DNA from: CAZOOR01 sp964581505
GTDB lineage: Bacteria; Bacteroidota; Ignavibacteria; Kapaibacteriales; UBA2268
Direction of reading: 5' to 3'
Assembly (NCBI GenBank): GCA_964581505.1
Contig: CAZOOR010000029.1
Span: 1-32,657 of the forward strand
Length of the DNA stretch: 32,657 nucleotides
Position 1 is the stretch's first letter. Every line of letters begins with the position of its first letter. A model generated the notes under the pieces. It did not search any database. It saw only the letters and a list, made by a program, of their open reading frames with translations, and was not told where the DNA came from. The position numbers were made by a program, and so were the translations under genes. This document shows positions 8,351 to 19,100 of this stretch, piece after piece.

Positions 8351-11300
8351 TTATTTAATAATCTGCATTTTTGCTCTAATTATACGTGTCGGTGTTTGTA
8401 AAATATAGTAATAAACACCCGAGGCAATATTAGCGGTATTTATTTTTATACTTCTGATGCCGGGCTTGATGTCCCCTTTGAATATTGTCATTACATCTTT
8501 TCCGTAAACATCAATCAGTTTAAGCCGATGGTAGCCGGTTTCAATTGTTTCAAATTCAATTGTCGTGTGTTCCTGTGCAGGATTTGGACGATTTTGTTCC
8601 AATCTCAGTATTCCCGAATCTATGTAAAATCTATTACCATCTGCCTTGCAAATATTTTCAATGCACACCGTACATATTGATTTAATAACCTCTACATCTC
8701 GGTAGCTGTCCCAAGAGAGGGAATCCAAAACAATATCCGTGCATATCGAATCGCCAAGTGCGGCATGGAGATACAGGGTGTAAATAACGCCCACAGTGTC
8801 GTTTCTTTTGCCCTTGATAGTTATTGTTTTTATATTCTTCTCTTGTGTAAATGGAATTTTAATGTCATCGGGAACAAGCACCGCACCATCAAAACTCAAA
8901 CTTGCAACAAAATTTGTTGCCATTATTTTGTCAAGTAATTTGGATTTCTTAATGGAAATAGGGATTACCACAGCATCACCGGTTCTAACGAAAATAGTAT
9001 CGGGCATCGAAATATATGAAAGTCCAACTATCGGCACATACTTATATGTGAAAATATCCGATTTGCTTTCGCAACCGTTCAAGTTTCTGTGAATGACTCT
9101 GTATTTGCCATCTGTATGCGACACGAACCAAGGCGAATGAATAGTTTTAAGCAGAGTATCATTTCTATACCATATATATATATCGCCGAGCGTGGAGAAC
9201 AATGTATCCTCAACATTTGTAATTATCGGTTTCGACGGTTTAGGAAATACGGTTATCTTGATTGAATCGCTATTTGTACAATCATATTCATTTGCTACAT
9301 ATACCGAGAATACCCCCGCTTGTTTGACTGTAATTAGTCGGCTTGTATCACCGGTATTCCATTTGTAAGTTTTAAAACCGCTCCCTGCATCAAGAATCAC
9401 ACTGTCGCCATCGCAAAACTCCACATCACCTAATGCGTTAATATTTGCGTTTGGTTTCGAATGTACAGTAACTTCAATCTCCGCACTGCCCGAGCATTCG
9501 GTCAATGTATCATATTGGATAAGAGTTATTTTTCCTTTACCGGATTTTAACCAATTTACAGTTATTGTATTACTACTATCGTTCTTAGTAATTTCACCGT
9601 TTGTAATCTTCCAATAATACTTATGTTCGGGATTAAAAATTGAAGAGTATGTAACATCATAACTACCCTCGCAAAGTGCTGTATCACCTGTGATAAATGG
9701 GGTAGGAGCCGGTCTTGTTTTGACTACAACAGTATCATATCCTTCGCAATCAGAACCGGCAAGGACCCTGACAAAATATTTCCCTGCTTTTTTAACGCCA
9801 ATATATTCCTTATCGGAGCCGGTATTCCATAAATATTTTGAATAACCGCTACCGGCATTTAGTGTCATACTATCACCTTCGCACATAATAAACCTATTCT
9901 TATCACTTGTGATTTCCGGTATTAAATGGTCTGTAACATTAACAATAAGAGTATCAATGCCTATGCAATCACTAGCATTGTTTGTCTCGGCAATAATTAA
10001 CATTCCCTTACCTGGCGCCGTCCAATCAACTCGAATATTAAAATAATCCACTCCGGTATTAATTGTACCACCAATAATTTTCCATCGGTAAGAATTGCCG
10101 GCTGTACCATAAACAAAATATTCCATATTCATAGAGTTGATACAAACGGAAGAAGGTCCGTGAATTAAGGGTTTGGGTCGCGGATAATGTTTTACATAAA
10201 CAGTGTCATACCCCGTACAATTGTTGTCATTTGTAACAGCAAGTATGATTCTTTGGTCTTTTTGTAAAACTATTGTTCTTGCTTTCGAGCCATTAGACCA
10301 TTCCCAAGTCTTTGTGCCATCAGGTATAGTAAGTACTGCCGAGTCTCCTTCGCAAATCTTCGGATTGCCTTGTATTTTGGGTTTTGGTAGTGGTAGGACA
10401 TTAATTAATATCGGTTCGCTTGTGAAATCACAATACATTGAATCGGTAATATGCACGGAATAGGAACCGCTTTTTGTAACAGTAATTTTTTGACTTCTTT
10501 CTCCATTTGACCATTCATAGAATAAGAATCCGGAACCTGCATCAAGTTCCACAGAGTTTCCCGAACAGAAGGTTGTTTTTCCGTTAATGTTAATTTCGCT
10601 ATATGGGCTTGTGGCACAATGCTTAAAAATAAATGCGTCATACTGCCCGGCAAGGTCTTTCTGATGGACATCTTCCGTAACAGGAAAGTCGGTACTTTTT
10701 GTATAGCCTGTAATATAAATATTTTGATAACGGTCTGTAGCTACTCCTTTTCCTAAATCATCATCATCGCCGCCATAAAAAGTAACCCAAAAGGCACCTG
10801 TCAGATTATTTGTCAATTTTGCTCCGAAAACATCACTACTTCCTTTCAGATAATGCTGTACTGCGTTCGGAGTAATAGGAAAGTTCGGACTGCTTGTTTG
10901 ACCTGTAAATATTACATTATCACTACGGTCAATGGTCAAAGCATAAGCGTAGTCTTCACTTTTTCCGCCGAGGTAAGAAGAACCTTTAATACTATTTATC
11001 TGTGAAAATTTTGTAATAAAACAATTGCTCCTGCCGTTATTCTTTTTCTGAAATGCTTTGTCGGTAGTCGGGAAATCTTTACTACTTGTATATCCGCAAA
11101 CAAAGATATTGTTTCTGCTATCAGTGGCTATTGCAGTTCCATAGTCGCTAAGTGTACCGCCCAAATATGATGAATACATTAGATTACCGGTAATACTGAA
11201 TTTGGCAACGACTGCGTCCCAAGCACCTTGAAGTCTTCTTTGCTGTGCATCGTGTGTTAGAGTTAAATTATTACTATGAGTTGAACCTGTTAGAATAATA

Positions 11301-12760
11301 TTACCGGAAATATCGAATGAAAGTGATTTTGCCATTTCGACTGAATCGCCGCCCAAAAATGTTGACCATTGATATTCACCTGATGAATTGAAACTAACCA
11401 AGGCAATATCGTCAAATTGTCGCTTAGTATTTATTGCTGATTTCTTGTTTGGGAAATCTCTACTACGAGACCAACCGGCTGTAATTACATTGAATTTCTT
11501 ATCAATAGCTAGTCCGTATAAATGTTCCTCAGAACTACCACCGACATAAGTTGCCCATAAACGTTTTCCGTTTCTATCAAATTTTATTAGAACACCCTCA
11601 TTTTTCCCGCCAAGAAATTTTGATTGAAAACAACCCGATGTTACAGGAAAATTTTTATCCCATGTCCAGCCGGTTACATAAATATGTGCCGCAGAATCAA
11701 TTGCAACGTTGTATCCATAGTCCTCCTCCCTGCCACCGTAATACGTAGCCCAAAGGCGTTTGCCTGTGTAGTCGAATTTTGCAACAAATAAATCAAGCGC
11801 TCCTGTATAGCGACTGCCATTGGTAACAGGAAAATTCTTGCTTAACGTCCATCCTGAAATTACAACATTAGCCTGATAGTCAATTGCAATTGCATGCGAA
11901 TGGTCGCCATCGCTACCACCATAATATGTAGCCCAATTTATTACGGGGTCAATTACTAAATCTTGCGTTCTATCATAATCGGATATATTAAATGATAAAG
12001 CTGTGTGAGCAATATTAAACTTAGAACTAATCTCTTTCTTTGAATTATTAATATTTTGATAGCTGAACGGCTGGGCTTCCATTATTTTAAAATTATGACA
12101 GAGTATTTCTACTGTACCATCTTTCGCTTTTTCTACTTTGCCGTTCTCGTATTCCAGTTTTATTATTGCAGGATTGGCATTACGATGAACAATGAAATCG
12201 TATTTAAAGCCGAACTTATTTCCGGTGGCATAAACAACCAAATCAATGTTGTCATAAATATTATGATAAATAATTTTCTTATATGATTTAACGTCCAATA
12301 TCCCTTGGGGGCAGTGCGAATAGTAAAAATTTAAAATTTCGTCATTTGCATTTTCACCGCTAATTCTTGTGCCGAAATTTGCACCCTTCATTTTCATTTC
12401 GCAAATAAAATATTCTAATTCCGAACGAACATCTTCCCGAGGAAATATATTATTTTCAGTAGCTAAAAACATATTATTGGGAACTATGTTATCTTTTACT
12501 TGTTTATGAAATGTGTATATGATTGAATTTGGCGTAAAATAAGCAGTAAGATTGCCGGATTGCAAATAAAATTTAATGTCATTTCTAATATTTCCGTCAA
12601 TGCTTGTCAGCTGCCCTTTATTTTCGACAAATCGCGTTGAGTTATAAGATGAAAAATCTTTGTATGCCCAAATCGGTTTTTCATCTGCCCGAACAGGAAA
12701 AAAACAAATTACAATCAAGATGATTGTTGTGGAAAAAATATGACTATGTTGAATTTTCAT
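8351..12760 (-). CDS. T9SS-secreted SBBP-repeat / Ig-like giant protein
   Basis: A protein of 1469 residues. Order: signal peptide (1-25); an N-terminal domain starting FVENKGQL (44-51), typical of proteins that carry SBBP repeats; seven SBBP beta-propeller repeats (about 277-717), each with a W.TY.GG...D....IA.D core and a GWT...FP.T end; six Ig- or PKD-like modules (about 718-1225), of which the third and fifth are the longer PKD-like type (YRWKIIGG, YYWKITNG); a cohesin-like region; and a C-terminal type A T9SS sorting domain (RPNPAQEHTTIEF to KMQIIK). It is expected to be exported through the SprA channel and attached to or released from the surface. It is divergent from sprA. Adhesion or matrix binding is a guess. 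Confidence 0.88.
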   Translation of the reverse strand: MKIQHSHIFSTTIILIVICFFPVRADEKPIWAYKDFSSYNSTRFVENKGQLTSIDGNIRNDIKFYLQSGNLTAYFTPNSIIYTFHKQVKDNIVPNNMFLATENNIFPREDVRSELEYFICEMKMKGANFGTRISGENANDEILNFYYSHCPQGILDVKSYKKIIYHNIYDNIDLVVYATGNKFGFKYDFIVHRNANPAIIKLEYENGKVEKAKDGTVEILCHNFKIMEAQPFSYQNINNSKKEISSKFNIAHTALSFNISDYDRTQDLVIDPVINWATYYGGSDGDHSHAIAIDYQANVVISGWTLSKNFPVTNGSRYTGALDLFVAKFDYTGKRLWATYYGGREEDYGYNVAIDSAAHIYVTGWTWDKNFPVTSGCFQSKFLGGKNEGVLIKFDRNGKRLWATYVGGSSEEHLYGLAIDKKFNVITAGWSRSRDFPNKKSAINTKRQFDDIALVSFNSSGEYQWSTFLGGDSVEMAKSLSFDISGNIILTGSTHSNNLTLTHDAQQRRLQGAWDAVVAKFSITGNLMYSSYLGGTLSDYGTAIATDSRNNIFVCGYTSSKDFPTTDKAFQKKNNGRSNCFITKFSQINSIKGSSYLGGKSEDYAYALTIDRSDNVIFTGQTSSPNFPITPNAVQHYLKGSSDVFGAKLTNNLTGAFWVTFYGGDDDDLGKGVATDRYQNIYITGYTKSTDFPVTEDVHQKDLAGQYDAFIFKHCATSPYSEININGKTTFCSGNSVELDAGSGFLFYEWSNGERSQKITVTKSGSYSVHITDSMYCDFTSEPILINVLPLPKPKIQGNPKICEGDSAVLTIPDGTKTWEWSNGSKARTIVLQKDQRIILAVTNDNNCTGYDTVYVKHYPRPKPLIHGPSSVCINSMNMEYFVYGTAGNSYRWKIIGGTINTGVDYFNIRVDWTAPGKGMLIIAETNNASDCIGIDTLIVNVTDHLIPEITSDKNRFIMCEGDSMTLNAGSGYSKYLWNTGSDKEYIGVKKAGKYFVRVLAGSDCEGYDTVVVKTRPAPTPFITGDTALCEGSYDVTYSSIFNPEHKYYWKITNGEITKNDSSNTITVNWLKSGKGKITLIQYDTLTECSGSAEIEVTVHSKPNANINALGDVEFCDGDSVILDAGSGFKTYKWNTGDTSRLITVKQAGVFSVYVANEYDCTNSDSIKITVFPKPSKPIITNVEDTLFSTLGDIYIWYRNDTLLKTIHSPWFVSHTDGKYRVIHRNLNGCESKSDIFTYKYVPIVGLSYISMPDTIFVRTGDAVVIPISIKKSKLLDKIMATNFVASLSFDGAVLVPDDIKIPFTQEKNIKTITIKGKRNDTVGVIYTLYLHAALGDSICTDIVLDSLSWDSYRDVEVIKSICTVCIENICKADGNRFYIDSGILRLEQNRPNPAQEHTTIEFETIETGYHRLKLIDVYGKDVMTIFKGDIKPGIRSIKINTANIASGVYYYILQTPTRIIRAKMQIIK

Positions 12761-13183
12761 TACACAAAATCTTACACTTTTTATTTCTACCCGAATAGCA
12801 CATTAAATTTTGCTAATAATATACTAATAGGCATTTAACGATTAATGCTAAGAACAAAGATAATTATTTTTTTTTATTTTTTTACATCATTCTCCTAATT
12901 ATAAAGGTAGAGGAAAGGAAAATATTGCTAATTATCATTTATTTTTGATAATCAATAAATTTTGGCATAGAAATAGATATAATAATTATTTGTTCTATTA
13001 ATAAAATTTCTTTATTTTTGGGCTGAAAACAAATTAGGAGTTTGCTTATAAATATCTGTTACGTGTTTAAAATGATAATTTCTTCAAGAAATATTGTGTT
13101 TTGTTTGCACTTTAATCAGTGTTAAGAAGTTTTTATCATAACTCTAAATATGGAAATTGTATTAATTTGAGGAACGGTGAATT
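12761..13183. promoter_or_regulatory. Divergent regulatory region between T9SS cargo genes and sprA
   Basis: These 423 bp are very AT-rich and hold no ORF or RNA gene that I recognise. They must carry the control signals for both sprA and the SBBP gene. The sprA-side promoter candidate is listed separately. On the minus strand, TATCTTTG (12862 down to 12855) fits the -7 consensus TAnnTTTG, but no TTG stands at the right distance, so that one is weak. A long T tract lies at about 12867-12888. Confidence 0.55.
12989..13020 (+). promoter_or_regulatory. Candidate sprA promoter (Bacteroidota type)
   Basis: TTTG at 12989-12992 and TATTTTTG at 13013-13020 are separated by 20 nt. This matches the Bacteroidota consensus of a -33 TTTG and a -7 TAnnTTTG with about 17-23 nt between. 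Transcription would start near 13027, leaving a leader of about 155 nt before sprA. In AT-rich DNA such matches also arise by chance. Confidence 0.5.
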
Positions 13184-16100
13184 TTGCGTAGCAGATTTGG
13201 CAAAATATTTTTAGTTGTATTTGTATTGTGTACATTGTTGAGCTCTTTTGTTGAGACGGAAGCGATGCACAAAAGGGAATATCCATCTCCAAGTATGAAT
13301 ATTCCTCTATTTCCCATATTCCTATCGAATAATTTTCTTTTGACTTATCTGACAGGTTCACCCGTTTGGTATTATATTGCTTTTCAAACTCCATTGATTG
13401 ATAGGCGTTTTTTAATTGACGACACAGTCAAAGTATATAAACCGCTTTTCCTGCGTGTTCCCGAAGTATATAGATTTCTCCCTTCTCATTCGCGATATGA
13501 TTTAAAGCATAGATACCCGCCGGATTCTTATCGGATTTATTACGATGTGGATTCGACAGGAAAAAAAATGACAATAAGAGAAACTTTCTATAATTCGGAA
13601 GTTAGTCCGAATTACGAAATCCCGCTTGACGACTATCTTGCAAAGCGTAAAAAACAAATGCAATATGAGTATTGGGATTCGCTTTCTACTAACTACGATT
13701 TAGCTTCTGCCCTTTCGGGTGGCGACCTTGCCCGACTTATCGGGCAGGCTACCGGTTTATCTATACCGATTCCGCCCAATCCGCTGACCACTATTTTCGG
13801 CAAACCTGAGATTAATATCAATGTGAGCGGAGATGTCAATCTGCGTGCCGGATGGCGTTTCGACTCGCAAAATTTAGGTACGGTTTCGGCATTTGGTCAA
13901 ACCCAGTCCTCACCTGTTTTTAGTCAGGATATTAGAATAAATGTAACCGGTAGCATTGGTGATAAATTTAAAATCGGAACAAATTGGAATACGCAAAACC
14001 AGTTTGAACACGAAAATCTCTTTAAAATGGGCTATGAAGGTGATGATGATGAAATTATTCGTCTAATCGAAGTCGGTAATGTTAGTTTACCTGTATCTTC
14101 GAGTTTGATTGGTGGAGGTCAGTCGCTTTTCGGTGTACGTGCCGATTTTCAATTCGGACCATTATTCCTAAAAACTATTGCATCACAAAAGCGTGGACAG
14201 CGAAAATTTATTGATGTTCGGGGTGGTGCTACTAAACAACAGTTCCAGCTGAGAGCTTATGATTGGGCAAAGAACCATTTCTTTCTTGATACTGCATACA
14301 GAGGTGTTTATCGTGATTATTTTAAATATTCCACACCGGTAATTCCGAAAAGTGCAGGTAGATACCGGGTTAAGGAAATCGAGGTGTGGGAATCTACTAC
14401 CGAAGTTACAAATACCGCTTATGGAGGATATGGTGTTGCATTTGCCGATTTGCCTCCTAAAAAAATGAAAATGGGTGAAGCATATTCGTCCAATTTGAAA
14501 TTCACACCGATTAAAACAGGTGTTGTAGAAAAAGCCGTATTTATGAAATTAGATACTATGCGATATCGTTTCGATTATAATTTGGGTACTTTGTCAATTA
14601 ATAGTTTAAGGCAGGATAGATACTATGCTGTTGCTTATAGAGTTGAGGGGGCTACATTAGCTCCCGAAGATGATGAATATTTCGGTACTTTTTCGACAAT
14701 CATCGGCGAAAAAGACACGATGATTTTGAAATTGATTTATCGTCCGAATATGCTACCGACATATAAGACATTATGGAAACGGCAGATGAAGAATATCTAT
14801 TCCATTAATGCCTCGAATGTGTCTCTGGGCGAAACCGGTATTAATCTTTGGTATTTAAATCAAACCAACGATTCTACGGCTATTTTGCCGGGCGCTCCCG
14901 ACAAACTTGTAACAATCCTTAAAGTTGACCAAGTCAATAATTCGACAGGTTCGCCGCCACCTGATGCAAAATTTGATTTACGTCCGCCTTTTTTCAATTC
15001 CCGTTATGGTGAAATAACATTTCCAAGTCTCGAGCCATTCCGTCTCGGGCTGATTGACTATTTCACCAAACAAGGCACACCGCAAATGGCGCAGCAGTAT
15101 ATCTATGGACAAGTTTATGATACTACTTATGATGCGGCGCGGCGTGCAACCGATAGGGACAGATTCCTTATTTCCGGTGAAGTATCGGGGCGGCAGTCCG
15201 ATAGAATTTCACTTGGTACATTTAACCTTGCACCGGGTAGTGTACGCGTAACATTGGACGGCGTACCACTGCGAGAGTTCGAGGATTATGTCATTGATTA
15301 TTATTCGGGAACTTTGACAATGCGTAATTCAAGAGCCAAACTGCCCAATGCAAATTTAAAAATTGAATATGAACAACAGGATATATTTAATATTGCAACC
15401 AAAACCCTTGTCGGCTTGCGGGCTGATTATATTGCGGCTAAATCAAGGAATTTGACGGCTAATCTCGGATTTACGGCTATGCTTTATGACCAATCGGCAG
15501 TGATGGATAGGGTGCGGCTAGGAGACGAACCCGTCTCTAACACTATGATTGGTTTTGACGCAAAATTGAATTGGGATGCACCATTTATCACAAAATTACT
15601 TGATGCACTCCCATTCTTTGATACAAAGACTAAGTCTTCACTTACAGCCGGCGGTGAGTGGGCGATGATGTTGCCTCTTCCTAACAAACGCCGTTCCGAA
15701 GTATGCTTTGATAATAATCAGCCTGTTGTATATTTAGATGATTTTGAGGGGGCGCAGAAATATATCTCATTGGGATTATCTCCATTCCAATGGACGCATG
15801 CCTCGCAACCGCTTGATTCGAGTATTGCTCCGAATGACACATTGCGTTCACTGTATCGTGGCAAAATTCAATGGTGGCAACGTTTTATTCCGAGTTTGCC
15901 GATTAATGACCCGTATCCAAACCGTCAAACAATACAGGGACGGACAAATATCAGCCCCTTATTTTTATTATTCAATCCTTATGAAAGAGGTATATACAAC
16001 AGAAATTCTGATTTCCGCGATACTGCAAATCCGGAATTTAAGCCCGATAGCGCGCAAATGTTCATTGCTCATAATAAGAAAAAAATATGGGGTGGTTTCC

Positions 16101-19100
16101 AACGTTTGCTTTCATCATTCAATACAAATTTCGACAATCAAAACATTGAGTTTATCGAAGTTATGATGAGAATTGACCAGTACGAACCGGGCAAGACTCA
16201 TATGTATATTGATTTAGGTATGATTAGTGAAGATATTATTCCAAACTCCGTAATTAATACGGAGGACGGTATAACTTCGGCAGTACCTATGCCTAATGGA
16301 ATGATTGATGCAGGTGAAGATGTAGGAATTGATATGCTGAGTGATGAGGAGGAACGAGACCCGAAAAAAAATAAGAGCGGGTATAAAATTCCCTGGCCCC
16401 TATATCTGGAGAAAGACCCTTCGAAAGATAATTACTCCTTTGATTTCCATAAAGATGATTACAGGCGTACACATACAGATTTCCGTTTTTATAATAATTA
16501 TGAGAAAAATTCTATTGCAGAAATGGGGCAATTCCCCGATACGGAAGTTCTGAATAAAAACAACGGACAGACTATTTCGCTTGATAATAGCTATTTTACC
16601 TATGAATTAAAATTAGACCCGAACCCTATAACAAATCCACAAATAATAGGTGGAAATCCTGAAAAGGGTTGGTTCTTATATAGAATTCCAGTCAGAAAAC
16701 CAATGGGGAAAAAGGGTAATCCCAGCTTTGCAAATATGCAGTATATCAGGATTTGGTTCAAGGGTGGTATTATGGCGGCTACTATTGCAGATTGGCGTTT
16801 GGTAGGTTCGCATTGGCAGAGGAATTCCAATTTACAGGGCGGTGTTTCTCCTGACGATAGTGTACTTGCCGTTTCGTTTGTCAATCGTGAAGAAAATAGC
16901 GAAGCACCGACATATTACACAATGCCTCCTTGTGTAGAGCCACCACGCACATTGAACAATCCCGACCCTAATCTGGAAGTACGACTAAATGAGCAGTCGT
17001 TGGCTTTATCGGTTAAAAATTTGAGACATGGCGAGGAACGCATTGCTGTCAGATATTTTAGACCTTTTGACTTATTCTATTACAAAAAATTAAAGTTCTT
17101 TGTTCACGGAGATGGGCAGATGCCGGTAAGCGTTATTCCCGGAGCGCCACCCAAAGCTAAAGTATTTATTCGATTTGGTATTGATTCTATGAATTATTAT
17201 GAATATAGAATGCCGCTTATTCAAGATTGGCAGAATGTGGAGATTAATCTTGCCGATTTGACTGCTATTAAACAAGTGAAAGATTCTAATAATTTTAGGC
17301 AGGTGTTCACCGTACCAAATGACCCGACATCTGTATTTGCTATTAGGGGAAATCCTATTTTAACGCGTGTACAATATTTTGCATTTGGTATAGCCAATCC
17401 ATCAACCGCATATCCGAATGAACTTTCAACAACAATATGGCTGGACGAACTCCGCCTGATTGAACCGGAAAGCAGTAATGATTGGGGGGCTGTCGGTAAT
17501 ATTGAACTGAAACTTGCAGACCTCGGCACTATAAATGCAAACATCAATCATCAGCAACCGAATTTCCATAAACTTGAGGAAAGATTTGGAAATCGTACTA
17601 CATCGACCAGCTGGAATGTTACTGTGCAAGGCAATCTGGATAAATTTGCTCCCAAGTCATTCAGCGGTATGAAAATCCCAATAACATATACTCATTCTGA
17701 AAATGTTATTGACCCGATGTATGAAGCCAATAATGATATATTCCTCGAGACTGCGGCAAAAGCCGCATATAATAAGGCAATAAATAATGGGGCTAGTACT
17801 GAGGAAGCCGGACGTGTGTATTATCACACTAGGACGAAATCTCAAACAATAAAGGTGATGGACAGTTGGGCATTAACCGACGTACGCCTTGGTATTCCGA
17901 TTAAATTTTTCTTGATAGACCAAACATTAAACAAAATGTCATTCGGGTATTCCTATGCACAGGAGTTCGAGCGTAATTATCAATATGAGAATCACTTCAA
18001 TTGGCAGTGGAATCTCACAATGCAATATTCAAACACCATTCCGCCTTTTGCAAGGGTTTCTCCTTTGAAGTGGGCAAGTAAAGTTCCCGGATTGGATACA
18101 TACAGTGGTTGGAAATTTAATATCTTACCCTCATCAATCAGTTTCGGGTTAAATATGACACGCGGACGTACAACCGAACAGTCTCGTTTCCTATCATTTC
18201 CGAGTCCTGTATTCAGACAGTTTACAGCTATTAGGCAGGGGCAATTTTCTTGGAAAATTTCAGAAGGTGGTTTCTTAAACCCGATGATTGATTATACTGT
18301 ATCGACAACAGGAACACTCGTTAATCTTGAACTTGATGCAAATGGCAGGCAGCGTACAGGTAGCGAAATAGCTCGAAGTATGTTCTTCCAAAATGGAACA
18401 CTCGTGGACTTCGGCGAAACAAATCTACATACACAAACAATAACAATGAACTTCAAACCGCGATTTCCATTCGGCGAAAAAGCCACAAGATTCTTTGACA
18501 ATTCAGGCTCGTTTATTACTTCATATAGTTGGATGAATCCATTGCAACCCAATGAGGAGATACGCGATGTTGCAAAGAGTGCTTCTTGGAATAATACAAT
18601 AAGATATAATTTAACTTTTCGTTTGAAGGCATTAGGTAATCAGTTGTTTGGAATTACCGACCCTCGGCTATCATTCCAAAAACCTAAGTTCGATACTTTA
18701 CCAAAAGGTACATTTGCATCAATAGGCAAAGTAATAAAATCAATATTTTTCGATTGGGAATCCGTTAAATTTGATTTCAATCAAACAAATTCAACAATGA
18801 ATCCCGGCGTTTTCGGTAATTCCGGTTTTAGTAATTTCTGGGGCGGTATAATTGGCAATGGACAGGGATATGATAATGGTCCGAGTTTCCCGTATCAGTT
18901 GGGCTTAACTGCCGACCCGCATGCAGGTATCGGTTTTGTTCCGTCAAGTTCATTCCCATGGTTCAGTTTCAGGACATATCCGGGCAAAAGACCGCCCGAT
19001 GCCGTATTGCAAGATAACTATACACAGAATACTACATTTGATATAAAGACTTCGCGACCACTTTGGCCCGGCGCTGTTCTTGATTTAAATTGGCGTACCA

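Noticed and set aside
9200..11950. Repeated sequence considered as a CRISPR or tandem DNA repeat
   Set aside because: The periodicity is at protein level (SBBP and Ig-like modules); the DNA copies are diverged and fully in frame.
13122..13394. 90-codon minus-strand ORF at the sprA 5' end
   Set aside because: It overlaps the sprA signal peptide and leader on the other strand; no motif or ribosome binding site.
15738..16166. 142-codon plus-strand ORF
   Set aside because: Out-of-frame shadow within sprA, whose frame runs through without a break.
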